20,410 bases of DNA from Bacillota bacterium (GTDB lineage: Bacteria; Bacillota_E; Sulfobacillia; Sulfobacillales; Sulfobacillaceae), in the NCBI GenBank assembly GCA_021820645.1, contig JAKADJ010000009.1, forward strand, positions 1 through 20,410, read 5' to 3'. Below, piece after piece: positions 1 through 7,714 of this stretch. Under the pieces are notes generated by a model. It was given only the letters and a program-made list of their open reading frames with translations, was not told the DNA's origin and searched no databases. Position numbers and translations under genes: made by a program. The first letter of the stretch is position 1; each line of letters begins with the position of its first letter.

Positions 1-699
1 AGCGACCATCGGGGGAGTCATCCTAGTGACCGGGTCTTGGCGCAATTGGCCTCCGAAGCGCGCGTGGGGGGCCTGTTATCGGGCAAGGCGGGCGTGTTAC
101 ATTTGCATCTCGGAAGTGGTCCCCGAAAACTACAGCCCGTGTATGAAGTCTTAGGGATGGCCGATCTTCCCATTGAGACCTTTGTGCCGACCCATCTGAA
201 CCGCAATCGTGCACTCCTAGAGGATGCCGTGAACTTGGGTCAACGCGGCGGCTGGCTGGATCTGACTGCCGGAATTGTGCCGACATCCGAGGATCCGGAC
301 GCGGTGGATCCCGCTGCGGCGATGATCTTTTTGAAGGAACACGGAGTTCTCTGGAATCATATCAGCTTTAGCTCGGACGCCCAGGGGTCGGCACCGACTT
401 TCGATGCTCAAGGCCACCTGGTAAAAATGGCTATGGGGTCCGCCACCACGATGTGGCTGGCCGTTCTTGGATTAGTAAAGCGAGGAATTCCATGGGACCA
501 AGCCATAGCACCTGTGACATCAACGCCGGCAACCATATTGAAGCTGCCTCGGGTGGGGCGTCTTCGCCCCGGGGCAATCGGTCATGTTGTCATGATTTAC
601 GATGAGACAATTGCCAAGGTGGTGTCCAAGGGACGGCTGATGGTAGAAGATGCCCGCCCGATTGTTTTTGGAACTTACGAACAGGAACCCGTCCGATGA
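1..699 (+). CDS. iadA: Beta-aspartyl (isoaspartyl) dipeptidase, 3' part
   Basis: The reading frame is open from base 1, so the gene starts upstream and only about 232 C-terminal codons are present. IadA is a zinc amidohydrolase that cleaves isoaspartyl dipeptides from damaged proteins. Visible matches to the family are the SGK segment (Lys at 85-87, the position of the carbamylated metal-bridging lysine), the PTHLNRN segment (metal-binding His at 193-195), the SSDAQGS segment (catalytic Asp at 376-378), and a C-terminal composite-domain segment (LRPGAIGHVVMI, then GRLMVEDARP). The N-terminal metal-binding His pair lies outside the window. The TGA stop overlaps the ATG of the next gene (ATGA), suggesting co-transcription. 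The family assignment is confident; substrate specificity is inferred from similarity. Confidence 0.9.
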   Translation, partial: SDHRGSHPSDRVLAQLASEARVGGLLSGKAGVLHLHLGSGPRKLQPVYEVLGMADLPIETFVPTHLNRNRALLEDAVNLGQRGGWLDLTAGIVPTSEDPDAVDPAAAMIFLKEHGVLWNHISFSSDAQGSAPTFDAQGHLVKMAMGSATTMWLAVLGLVKRGIPWDQAIAPVTSTPATILKLPRVGRLRPGAIGHVVMIYDETIAKVVSKGRLMVEDARPIVFGTYEQEPVR

Positions 700-2363
700 T
701 ATATTGGCCCTGGCGATCTCCTTGGAAACGCTATCGGGAAATCGCCAAAATACTGGCTCAACATGGATTTGTCATGGCAATCGACAAAATTGGACTCTCA
801 CGCCATCTATCGCTGAAAGAACGTTGGCTTCAGAGCCGTGTCCCTGACGATGATGCGGATTGGACCGAGCGCATCGGGTTGGTACTGGCGGCCTTAGGAC
901 CGACCTACGTGAAACTCGGACAACTCGCATCGACCCGCACGGATTTGTTGCCAGAAAAGTTAGTCCGCGCGCTTGAGCGCCTCCAAAGCGATGTGCCACC
1001 ATTCGGCTTTGATGCGGTGATCAAGACATTGGAGACCGCATGGGGGCGTCCAATGGCGGAGGTGTTGGGATATATTAACCCACAGCCGTTGGCTGCTGCG
1101 TCCTTGGGGCAAGTCCACCAAGGGCGGTTAATAAGTGGAGAACGCGTGGTGATTAAAGTCCGTAGGCCCGATGTGGTACCCAAAACCGAATCCGATCTGA
1201 GAATTCTTAAGGGATTAGGGGATCTCGTTCAACGCCGGACGGATTGGGCCGAACAGTATCAAATCCCGACGCTGATCGCGGAATTGTCCCGCACCTTGCG
1301 AGAAGAACTGAATTTTAGCCAAGAAGCGAAATACACGGATCGTGCGTGGAAAGCCTATAACGGTCGGCGGCATATGCGGATCCCGCGTGTGCTGTGGGAG
1401 TGGACACGGCCCGATGTGTTGGTGATGGAGGAATTTACCGGGCTCAAGATAACGGAGTCTCTCAAACGTTCGCCACCGCCCCTCGCCAAGAGAGAAATGG
1501 CTCAGCGTTTCGTGGGAGCCATCTACTACCAGATTTTTATTGAAGGGTTTTTTCACGCCGATCCTCATCCCGGAAACGTCCATATCGACGCAGAAGGTCG
1601 GATCATGTTTTTAGACTGGGGTTTGGTGGGGCTCTTGTCCGCTGAGATGCGTCGCCATTCGGTGGCCTTGATCTTAGGCCTGTCCCAAGGACGTCCGACC
1701 CGGATTGTTGATGCCCTATTGGATCTCGGGGCGGTAGAAGGAAACATTGACCGGGGCCCTCTGATTCAGGACGTGGAACAACTTCGACGACGTTATTATG
1801 AAAGCGAACTGGATGACTTTAACTTAGGGCAGGCCTTTGGGGACATTTTGGCCCTGGCACAAAACTATCATATCCGCATTCCGACCGAGTATGCGCTGTT
1901 AGCCAAGACGGCGATGACCGTGGATGGCGTGGTCCGTCATATCGATCCACATACCTCATTAGTGGAACTAGGTAAGGCCTTTGGTCCGGAGTTGCTATTG
2001 AGTCGATTGGAGCCCGGGGCTTGGATACCTGGCGTCTCAGACGTTATTCATGACTGGTCCCGTACGGTGTCCGCGCTACCGGGGGAACTCACTCAAGCGT
2101 TGGCCACGCTCAGTCGCGGAGAAGTTCGCATCGTTTTGGAAAATAAGCATTTGGACAAGGTTTTGGGCCATTGGGAGCGGCTCGTCAATCGCGTGGCGCT
2201 TTCTTTCTTATTGGCGGCCCTGATTATCGGATCAGGGTTAGTCGTGCATCGCGACCACTTGGACCATATGGCACGGTTTCCCTTTGGTGAATATGCATTT
2301 ATTGCCGCGTCCTTGATGGGTCTATGGGTAATTATCGGGGCAATGCGGCGGGGAAAACTGTAA
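696..2363 (+). CDS. UbiB/ABC1 (AarF-type) atypical kinase-like membrane protein
   Basis: This 555-residue protein has the ABC1/UbiB/Coq8 layout. Residues 73-76 read KLGQ, the family's KxGQ signature. AAASLGQV (133-140) is the alanine-rich loop replacing a normal kinase P-loop. K154 lies in VVIK, ELNF is at about 204-207, E245/E246 in VLVMEEF, HADPHPGN at 287-294 is the catalytic-loop equivalent, and DWG (307-309) stands in the DFG position. Two hydrophobic helices at roughly 500-518 and 531-549 anchor the C-terminus. Family members are ATPases supporting isoprenoid quinone or other lipid metabolism. No quinone gene is nearby, so the role here is open. The start ATG overlaps the iadA stop, and the opening residues (KRYREIAKILAQHGF) match the usual family N-terminus. 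The DWG in place of DFG is the only oddity noted. Confidence 0.9.
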   Translation: MIYWPWRSPWKRYREIAKILAQHGFVMAIDKIGLSRHLSLKERWLQSRVPDDDADWTERIGLVLAALGPTYVKLGQLASTRTDLLPEKLVRALERLQSDVPPFGFDAVIKTLETAWGRPMAEVLGYINPQPLAAASLGQVHQGRLISGERVVIKVRRPDVVPKTESDLRILKGLGDLVQRRTDWAEQYQIPTLIAELSRTLREELNFSQEAKYTDRAWKAYNGRRHMRIPRVLWEWTRPDVLVMEEFTGLKITESLKRSPPPLAKREMAQRFVGAIYYQIFIEGFFHADPHPGNVHIDAEGRIMFLDWGLVGLLSAEMRRHSVALILGLSQGRPTRIVDALLDLGAVEGNIDRGPLIQDVEQLRRRYYESELDDFNLGQAFGDILALAQNYHIRIPTEYALLAKTAMTVDGVVRHIDPHTSLVELGKAFGPELLLSRLEPGAWIPGVSDVIHDWSRTVSALPGELTQALATLSRGEVRIVLENKHLDKVLGHWERLVNRVALSFLLAALIIGSGLVVHRDHLDHMARFPFGEYAFIAASLMGLWVIIGAMRRGKL

Positions 2364-2394
2364 ACGTCCGGGGAGATCCGTAGCCGATCTGTGG

Positions 2395-2424
2395 TTGACA
2401 ATCTCGTTGGGAAATCAGTATAAT
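2395..2424 (+). promoter_or_regulatory. Consensus housekeeping promoter for DUF177-rpmF
   Basis: A perfect TTGACA (2395-2400) and a perfect TATAAT (2419-2424) are separated by 18 bases. The expected start of transcription is about 2431, giving a leader of only about 19 bases before the ATG at 2450. The ribosome binding site GAGGTGG (2439-2445) lies in that leader. The promoter sits 31 bases after the UbiB stop, so the ribosomal unit can be transcribed on its own. The 12 bases starting at the -10 box recur exactly at the promoter before fabG. Confidence 0.88.
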
Positions 2425-2449
2425 AGCAACAGTTTTGCGAGGTGGAATG

Positions 2450-2956
2450 ATGGACGTAAGGGTTTCTGACGTCAAGAAGTGGGCAGGCCGAGAAGAAGTT
2501 CAGGAATTAGATGATGCGTGGCCGTCACTCGCGCAAGAACGCGTGGACTTTCCCTTATTGGACTCGGCTCACATTGAAGTGAAGGTTCGCAACACGGGCG
2601 GCGCTTTGATCGTGGAGTTTTCTGGCGTGGCCAACGTCGAGGCTCAGTGCTCTCGATGTCTTGAAGAGTTTGTGTTGCCGATTTCTTTTCGGATGACAGA
2701 AGAATTTCGAGAAGAACCGGGCGGAGACGATCCCACACTGGATTATTATCGGTTTGTAGGGGATAAAATCGAATTGGATCGTTTCATTGCCGATGCGGTA
2801 GGGGTCAATGTTCCATTGGCGCCAATATGCCGGGAGGATTGCATGGGGTTATGCGCGCAATGCGGAGCGAATCTAAATGTTAGCGCATGTACGTGCCGCC
2901 CTACGCTCGATGAACGATGGGCCGTGTTGGAGAGGCTGGCACACGAACCGGATTAG
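2450..2956 (+). CDS. yceD: DUF177 (YceD/YlbN-type) protein, probable rRNA/ribosome-related factor
   Basis: This 168-residue protein matches DUF177, which is found next to rpmF in most bacteria and is linked to 23S rRNA accumulation or large-subunit biogenesis. Visible family features are CSRCLEEF (Cys 67 and 70), then a cysteine cluster CREDCMGLCAQCGANLN (Cys 127, 131, 135, 138) and a CTC pair at 147 and 149. Together these probably bind metal. The ending TLDERWAVLERL is also typical. I chose the ATG at 2450 because the ribosome binding site GAGGTGG ends four bases before it. An in-frame TTG at 2435 lies upstream of that site and almost at the predicted transcription start. The ATG at 2447 is possible but too close to the site. 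The gene is followed after 20 bases by rpmF in the same transcript. Confidence 0.9.
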   Translation: MDVRVSDVKKWAGREEVQELDDAWPSLAQERVDFPLLDSAHIEVKVRNTGGALIVEFSGVANVEAQCSRCLEEFVLPISFRMTEEFREEPGGDDPTLDYYRFVGDKIELDRFIADAVGVNVPLAPICREDCMGLCAQCGANLNVSACTCRPTLDERWAVLERLAHEPD

Positions 2957-2976
2957 AAATAGTAGGAGGGATTCAC

Positions 2977-3156
2977 ATGGCAGTTCCTAAGCGCAAAACA
3001 CCCAAATCTCGGACCCGCACGCGGCGTTCCACATGGAAACTTACGGCACCTCAGTGGATAGAGTGCTCGCGGTGTCACGGGGACCGAATGCCCCATCATG
3101 TTTGCCCTCATTGTGGTTTTTATGATGGTCGCATTGTCGTAAACCACGACGCGTAA
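2977..3156 (+). CDS. rpmF: 50S ribosomal protein L32 (zinc-binding form)
   Basis: This 59-residue basic protein begins MAVPKRKTPKSRTRTRRS, the hallmark of bacterial L32, a small component of the large ribosomal subunit near the exit tunnel and peptidyl-transferase region. It carries the four-cysteine zinc ribbon (Cys 30, 33, 43, 46), the 'C+' form. Some bacteria also keep a cysteine-less paralogue for zinc starvation; none is in this window. The ATG at 2977 follows an excellent ribosome binding site (AGGAGGG, 2964-2970) with six bases of spacing; the frame stays open upstream to 2917, but that would remove the canonical start. It is the second gene of the DUF177-rpmF unit and is followed at once by an intrinsic terminator. 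Confidence 0.97.
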   Translation: MAVPKRKTPKSRTRTRRSTWKLTAPQWIECSRCHGDRMPHHVCPHCGFYDGRIVVNHDA

Positions 3157-3158
3157 AT

Positions 3159-3189
3159 ATTCCATGGGATTTTTCCATGGAATTTTTTT
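3159..3189 (+). terminator. Intrinsic terminator after rpmF
   Basis: The arms ATTCCATGG (3159-3167) and CCATGGAAT (3175-3183) pair perfectly over nine bases with a seven-base loop and run into seven Ts (3183-3189). The stem is AT-rich for a terminator but the T tract is uninterrupted. It separates the ribosomal unit from the fapR unit. The -35 box of the fapR promoter begins inside the last bases of the T tract. Confidence 0.88.
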
Positions 3190-3218
3190 GATCCAAATTT
3201 ATTACCGGGTGATATCAT
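3188..3218 (+). promoter_or_regulatory. Candidate promoter of the fapR-plsX-fab unit
   Basis: TTGATC (3188-3193) is a fair -35 box. The -10 box is either GATATC (3211-3216, spacer 17) or TATCAT (3213-3218, spacer 19); neither is ideal. The location fits, being directly after the rpmF terminator and before a strong ribosome binding site (GGAGGTGA, 3233-3240) for fapR. A FapR-like dyad fills the spacer. Confidence 0.5.
3198..3216 (+). promoter_or_regulatory. Candidate FapR operator in the fapR promoter
   Basis: The sequence holds the imperfect dyad TATTACC-G-GGTGATA (3200-3214; six of seven pairs match). Its core ACC-N-GGT resembles the centre of the known FapR recognition dyad (TTAGTACC...GGTACTAA as I recall it), and the left half-site matches better than the right. 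FapR autoregulates its own operon in Bacillus, and the site lies between the -35 and -10 boxes, where binding would block RNA polymerase. This is inferred from sequence resemblance only. Confidence 0.5.
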
Positions 3219-3246
3219 TTAGTGTTAAGTATGGAGGTGAATTCCT

Positions 3247-3834
3247 GTGCCGCATCTTACCCGAATGGAACGGCAACGCCAGTTGCGTGAGTTAGTGGCA
3301 CATAATCCCCTTCAAACCGATGATGAACTGGCCCAACACTTTGGTGTGAGTGTTCCTACGATACGCTTGGACCGATTGCATTTAGGGATTCCTGAATTAC
3401 GGCTCCGATCTGAAGGCATCGCACGAAGAACGGTGAGCCAAGCTTCCGGATTGCAGCGACCAGACATGGTCGGGGAGCTACTTGACCTCGACGTCGGGAA
3501 ACGGGGTCGGTCGATTTTGGACACGGATCCGTCAATGGGATTAGCGAGGAGCGGGGTATTGAGAGGGCATTACCTCTTTGCTCAAGCGGACTCACTAGCG
3601 ATGGCCGTCGTGGATGGTGATGTGGTCCTCACCGGTTTAGCTAATGCCAAATTCAAGCAGCCGGTTATGGCGGGTGAACAAATAATGGCCCATGCGGAAG
3701 TATTACGGAGCACGGGAAGCCGATGGGTGGTGCTGGTGGTGAGCCATGTGCGGGGTGAACCTGTGTTTCGTGCCAAATTCGTGGTATTCGCGATGCAACC
3801 GGGCTCGGTCGGCAGAGGGGGAATGGCGGAGTGA
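3247..3834 (+). CDS. fapR: FapR, malonyl-CoA-responsive repressor of lipid synthesis genes
   Basis: This 195-residue protein resembles Bacillus FapR (188 residues) along its length. Residues about 24-45 (DDELAQHFGVSVPTIRLDRL) form the DeoR-like helix-turn-helix, followed by the linker helix with IPELR. Residues about 85-185 form the hot-dog ligand domain, including the nearly invariant GHYLFAQADSLA and a TGLANAKFKQPVMAGE segment. In the known family, malonyl-CoA binding releases FapR from its operators and turns on fatty acid and phospholipid genes. The GTG at 3247 is six bases after GGAGGTGA and gives the usual N-terminus rich in Arg and Gln. Its stop overlaps the plsX start. A FapR-like dyad upstream suggests autoregulation. 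Confidence 0.95.
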   Translation: MPHLTRMERQRQLRELVAHNPLQTDDELAQHFGVSVPTIRLDRLHLGIPELRLRSEGIARRTVSQASGLQRPDMVGELLDLDVGKRGRSILDTDPSMGLARSGVLRGHYLFAQADSLAMAVVDGDVVLTGLANAKFKQPVMAGEQIMAHAEVLRSTGSRWVVLVVSHVRGEPVFRAKFVVFAMQPGSVGRGGMAE

Positions 3835-4835
3835 AGATTGCAGTCGATGTTATGGGGGGCGATCATGCCCCGGGCGCGGCGGTTCAGGGGGCCGTGGACG
3901 CAGTGCGGGCGGATGATGCGGTGCAAGTGGTTTTGGTGGGTGACGCCACGCAGATTAAACCCCTGTTAGCTCCCGGATCTCATTTGCAACGCATTGACAT
4001 CATCGATGCCCGTGAAGTCATCACTATGGAAGACGCTCCGGTGGCAGCAGTCAAACATAAGCGTAATTCGTCCATGGTGCGGATGATTCAGTTGGTCGAA
4101 CAGCAGGTAGCGGTGGCGGGAATCTCGGCGGGCAATACTGGAGCCTTGATGACGGCTGGACTACTGACATTAGGACGCATGGAAGGCATCGAGCGGCCCG
4201 CTTTAACGGCCATCCTGCCGGTGTTAGAAGGATGGGGAATGCTCATGCTGGACGTGGGGGCCAACTTGTCCCCTAAAGCAAGCCAACTCGTACAATATGG
4301 GGTGATGGGATCTTTATATTGTGAAGAAGTGTACGGAATCACGGCGCCTCGAGTGGCTCTCTTAAATGTGGGAGAAGAGGCGGGTAAGGGGCCACCCTTA
4401 TTCCGCGAGGCGTATGAAGGTCTCCAAGGGACGTCCTTAAACTTTGTCGGCAATGTGGAGTCCCGTGAGCTGTTGCAGGGGAAAGTGGACGTGGTGGTGT
4501 GTGACGGTTTTTCCGGGAATATAGCGCTGAAGCTTTCGGAAGGATTAGCGCGGGACATTATGCGTCAGTTTCGTCAAGTGCTAATGCGTAATCGTACCAC
4601 CCAATTGGCAGCATGGTTTCTCAAGCCCGGACTCCTCGAATTGCGTGCCAAGTTGGATTATCAGGAATATGGAGGGGCCCCTCTGTTAGGGCTTGACCAA
4701 CCTATTTATAAGTGCCATGGCGCGAGTGAGGCCAGGGCCTTTCAGATTGCAGTGAAAATGGCCCATCAATTCTCGGTGCTAGGGACCCAAGCCCGCATAC
4801 GGGAGCGCGTGATAGGAGAGGAGAGTAACGGATGA
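3831..4835 (+). CDS. plsX: Phosphate acyltransferase PlsX
   Basis: This 334-residue protein (Bacillus PlsX is about 333) converts acyl-ACP and phosphate into acyl-phosphate, which PlsY uses to start phosphatidic acid synthesis at the membrane. Diagnostic segments are the opening MKIAVDVMGGDHAP, ISAGNTGALMTAG (98-110), LLNVGEEAGKG (178-187) and VVCDGFSGNIALKLSEG (222-238). The GTG start overlaps the fapR TGA (GTGA), so translation is probably coupled. The fapR-plsX order is the classical Firmicutes arrangement and puts phospholipid synthesis under the same malonyl-CoA control as chain elongation. Confidence 0.97.
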   Translation: MKIAVDVMGGDHAPGAAVQGAVDAVRADDAVQVVLVGDATQIKPLLAPGSHLQRIDIIDAREVITMEDAPVAAVKHKRNSSMVRMIQLVEQQVAVAGISAGNTGALMTAGLLTLGRMEGIERPALTAILPVLEGWGMLMLDVGANLSPKASQLVQYGVMGSLYCEEVYGITAPRVALLNVGEEAGKGPPLFREAYEGLQGTSLNFVGNVESRELLQGKVDVVVCDGFSGNIALKLSEGLARDIMRQFRQVLMRNRTTQLAAWFLKPGLLELRAKLDYQEYGGAPLLGLDQPIYKCHGASEARAFQIAVKMAHQFSVLGTQARIRERVIGEESNG

Positions 4836-5824
4836 TGACTCGAGCCGTAATTGCGGGGTTGGGCACCTATGCACCATCGAAAGTATTAACCAACCAGGAT
4901 TTGGAACGGATTGTCGACACGAATGATGAGTGGATTTTGACTCGCACTGGGATTCGAGAGCGTCACATTGCAGCGCCCGACGAAACCACCACCGACATGG
5001 CCGTACGCGCCGCCCAGTTGGCTTGTGCTGAGGCGGGTATTACGGCCGACCAACTCGATTTTATCATCGTGGCCACCAACACCCCGGATACCTTATTTCC
5101 TTCGACGGCAGCGCGGCTCCAGGCCAGACTGACGTCTTCACCGGTTCCGGGGTTCGATCTTCAGGCTGGGTGTACGGGCCTTATTTATGCCTTGGCCATG
5201 GGGTCGACGCTCATCCAAAACGGCACTTGCCGGCGCATCTTGGTCGTTGGAGCAGATAAGCTAAGTAGCATTACCGACTACCAAGATCGAACCACCGCGG
5301 TGTTATTTGGTGACGGTGCAGGGGCCCTAGTGCTGGAAGCTGAAACCAATACCGAGTTTGGGATTTTGGCTTCGTACCTGAAAGCCGATGGCCGGGGTGG
5401 GGACCTCTTGTCGCTGCCAGCCGGCGGGTCCCGACTCCCGGCATCGGAAGACACGGTGCGAGATCGGCAGCACTTTCTGAAAATGAATGGTAATGAGACG
5501 TTTCGATTTGCGGTTAAAGCGATGCCGGAAGCGGTGGAAGAGGGCCTTCGAGCGGCGGGGTTGACCCTTGACGCGATGGACTTATTAGTACCTCACCAGG
5601 CAAACCTACGGATTATTGATGCTGCCGTAAGACGTTTTAATCTCGATCCCGATCGGGTTGTCGTCAATATTGAACGTTACGGCAATACCTCAGTCGCTAC
5701 CATTCCATTGGCACTCGAAGATGCGCGTCAGGATGGCCGCTTGAAAAGCGGCAACATCGTGGTCTTGGTGGCGTTTGGGGCTGGTCTAACTTGGGGTTCT
5801 AACGTCTTGCGATGGGGGCGCTAA
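4832..5824 (+). CDS. fabH: 3-oxoacyl-ACP synthase III (initiation condensing enzyme)
   Basis: This 330-residue enzyme condenses acyl-CoA with malonyl-ACP to start each fatty acid chain. The catalytic triad is visible: Cys114 in QAGCTGL, His255 in VPHQANLRI, and Asn285 in RYGNTSVAT. The glycine-rich LFGDGAGALVLE segment (158-169) is typical. Firmicutes enzymes of this type often accept branched primers; that preference cannot be read from the sequence. Two adjacent ATGs (4832 and 4835) are possible starts; the first overlaps the plsX stop (ATGATGA), so the two genes are tightly coupled. Confidence 0.97.
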   Translation: MMTRAVIAGLGTYAPSKVLTNQDLERIVDTNDEWILTRTGIRERHIAAPDETTTDMAVRAAQLACAEAGITADQLDFIIVATNTPDTLFPSTAARLQARLTSSPVPGFDLQAGCTGLIYALAMGSTLIQNGTCRRILVVGADKLSSITDYQDRTTAVLFGDGAGALVLEAETNTEFGILASYLKADGRGGDLLSLPAGGSRLPASEDTVRDRQHFLKMNGNETFRFAVKAMPEAVEEGLRAAGLTLDAMDLLVPHQANLRIIDAAVRRFNLDPDRVVVNIERYGNTSVATIPLALEDARQDGRLKSGNIVVLVAFGAGLTWGSNVLRWGR

Positions 5825-5828
5825 TACC

Positions 5829-6713
5829 GTGGGGGTTGCTATCGTCACTGACTCGACATGCGATCTGGACTCGGCACTGCTGGAGCGCTACAGCATTGGC
5901 TTAGTGTCCCTCAGCGTGGGGTTTGGCGATCACTATTATGAGGACCGTACCGAACTTAGCGCTGACGCCTTTATGGCACGTCTGGTGACGTCCCAAGAGC
6001 CGGTCCATACGACGGCACCCTCTCCGGGCGCATTCGCGGCACGGTATCGCGAGACTCTGGCCCAGCCCGGGTGCGATGCCATCATCTCAATCCATCTCAG
6101 TGGGGGCTTAAGCTCAACGGTGAGGGTGGCAGAGGCGGCGGCTCGCCTAGTCGATGGCAATGTTACGGTTATCGACAGTCACAACGTAAGTGTGGGACTT
6201 GGGATGCTGGTGTGGTGGGCCGCGCGCCGAGCGGGACAGGGATCTTCGGCGGCGGCCATCGTCGATGAATTGCGGTCCCTAATCCCTCGCCTGCACCTAT
6301 TGGTGGCCCCGGTGACATTGGAATACCTAGCGCGGGGAGGACGAATTGGCCAGGCGGCGCGCTTGGTGGGAACCCTCTTAGACATGAAACCCATTTTGGA
6401 GGTTGAGAATGGGATGATTAAGGCCGCCAAAAAGGTTCGAGGAGAGCGTCATATCATTCCTGGAATGCTGCAACTGTTCTCTGAACGGATCGCTCCGGGT
6501 ACACCATGCTTCATTGCCGCGGCCAGCACCACTCCGGTCCCGCAACTGCAAAGACTCATCGCCACACTGGCAGATAATTATCCAATGGTGGCATCTCTCA
6601 CCGCCGTCGCGGGTCCCGTCATTGGGACTCATGCGGGTCCCGGAGCTTATGGAGCGCTGTTGTGTCCCCTGTCCACGGACCAAGTGGAATTATGGCAAGC
6701 AGGGGAGGACTAG
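5829..6713 (+). CDS. DegV-family fatty-acid-binding protein (FakB-like)
   Basis: This 294-residue protein has the DegV signature blocks: VTDSTCDLD (6-14), TTAPSPGAF (61-69), SIHLSGGLSST (87-97), IDSHNVSVG (115-123) and the C-lobe YLARGGRIGQAA. In the best-studied members (FakB) the protein binds a fatty acid in the lipid cleft and presents it to the kinase FakA, which makes acyl-phosphate for PlsX/PlsY. The Thr of TTAPSP and the Ser of LSGG fit the carboxylate-binding residues. No FakA gene is in the window. The GTG start follows the fabH stop by four bases. Its place between fabH and fabD, where many Firmicutes carry an enoyl reductase gene, supports a lipid role. A specific fatty acid cannot be assigned. 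Confidence 0.9.
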   Translation: MGVAIVTDSTCDLDSALLERYSIGLVSLSVGFGDHYYEDRTELSADAFMARLVTSQEPVHTTAPSPGAFAARYRETLAQPGCDAIISIHLSGGLSSTVRVAEAAARLVDGNVTVIDSHNVSVGLGMLVWWAARRAGQGSSAAAIVDELRSLIPRLHLLVAPVTLEYLARGGRIGQAARLVGTLLDMKPILEVENGMIKAAKKVRGERHIIPGMLQLFSERIAPGTPCFIAAASTTPVPQLQRLIATLADNYPMVASLTAVAGPVIGTHAGPGAYGALLCPLSTDQVELWQAGED

Positions 6714-6781
6714 GAGGCAGCACGACGAGTCATAGCATCGAGGGGAATCGCAAGAACAAGAAATCGGAGGGAGGGACACAT

Positions 6782-7714
6782 ATGGCAGGATGGGGGATCA
6801 TGTTTCCGGGTCAAGGGGCCCAGTATGTCGGCATGGGTCGCGGGATTCTCGAAATCTCGGATGCCGCCAAAACCGTGTTTCAAGAGGCCGACGAAGCCCT
6901 CGGATACAGTCTGAGCCGCATTATTTTGGAAGGCCCGGACTCCAAACTTCGGGACACCGAGGTGCAACAACCAGCCATATTGGTTGTCAGCATCGCGATT
7001 TGGAACACGTTAAGAATGCATCGGCCCGATCTGAAGCCGGTGTTGGCGTTAGGACTTTCTTTAGGGGAGTATTCTGCATACGTGGCCTCGGGAGCCCTAA
7101 GCTTAGCGGACGCCGTAAGGATAACCCGAATTCGGGGACGGGCCATGCAGGACGCCGTGCCTAAAGACCTTGGTGGGATGTTAGCAATTTTAGGATTAAA
7201 AACCGACGTGGTGCAGGAATTATGCCAAGCGGCGTCGAAAGCCGGATTGGTGGAGCCAGCCAATTATAACGCTCCAGGGCAAACGGTGGTCTCTGGACTC
7301 AATCGTGGCCTGGAGGCGGTCCAAGAAAGGGCCGAAGCTCTCGGCGCACGAACGGTGCGCTTATCGGTGAGTGCACCATTTCATTCGAGCCTGTTAGCGC
7401 CGGCAGGAGCCGTGCTATCCAGAGCTTTGGGCGCAGTAACGGTTAATCATGGGTCATTTCCAGTCCTCGCCAACGTCGACACTGAACCTTGTCAGGATGC
7501 GGTAGATATTGTGCCGCGATTGGTGGCCCAAGTCTCCAAGCCTGTCATGTTCGAGCAAAGCGTTCATCGTGCCTTGACCTATGAGTTGGACGGGCTGCTC
7601 GAATTAGGTCCGGGTCGGAGTTTAACGAGCTTAGTAAAGAAAATTCATCGCCCAGTACGTGCCGTGAACGTGGAAGACCCCGATGGGTTAGCGCGAGCCC
7701 TTGAACTGGTGTAG
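6782..7714 (+). CDS. fabD: Malonyl-CoA:ACP transacylase
   Basis: This 310-residue enzyme moves malonyl groups from CoA to ACP, supplying the extender unit and drawing on the same metabolite that FapR senses. Visible are FPGQGAQYVGMG (8-19), the nucleophile elbow GLSLGEY with Ser93, Arg118 in RIRGRAMQ, and His201 in APFHSSLL. The elbow reads GLSLG instead of the textbook GHSLG; I believe some clostridial-type FabD enzymes share this, so it is not treated as inactivating. The ATG at 6782 is chosen because it lies seven bases after a strong GGAGGGAGG ribosome binding site and starts the standard first strand; the frame is open further upstream without homologous sequence. A gap of 68 bases separates it from degV. 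Confidence 0.96.
   Translation: MAGWGIMFPGQGAQYVGMGRGILEISDAAKTVFQEADEALGYSLSRIILEGPDSKLRDTEVQQPAILVVSIAIWNTLRMHRPDLKPVLALGLSLGEYSAYVASGALSLADAVRITRIRGRAMQDAVPKDLGGMLAILGLKTDVVQELCQAASKAGLVEPANYNAPGQTVVSGLNRGLEAVQERAEALGARTVRLSVSAPFHSSLLAPAGAVLSRALGAVTVNHGSFPVLANVDTEPCQDAVDIVPRLVAQVSKPVMFEQSVHRALTYELDGLLELGPGRSLTSLVKKIHRPVRAVNVEDPDGLARALELV

Noticed and set aside
7050..7080. FabD elbow GLSLGE lacking the usual His before the catalytic Ser, suggesting an inactive enzyme.
   Set aside because: Ser93, Arg118 and His201 are all present and I recall the same variant in clostridial-type FabD, so activity is the simpler reading.
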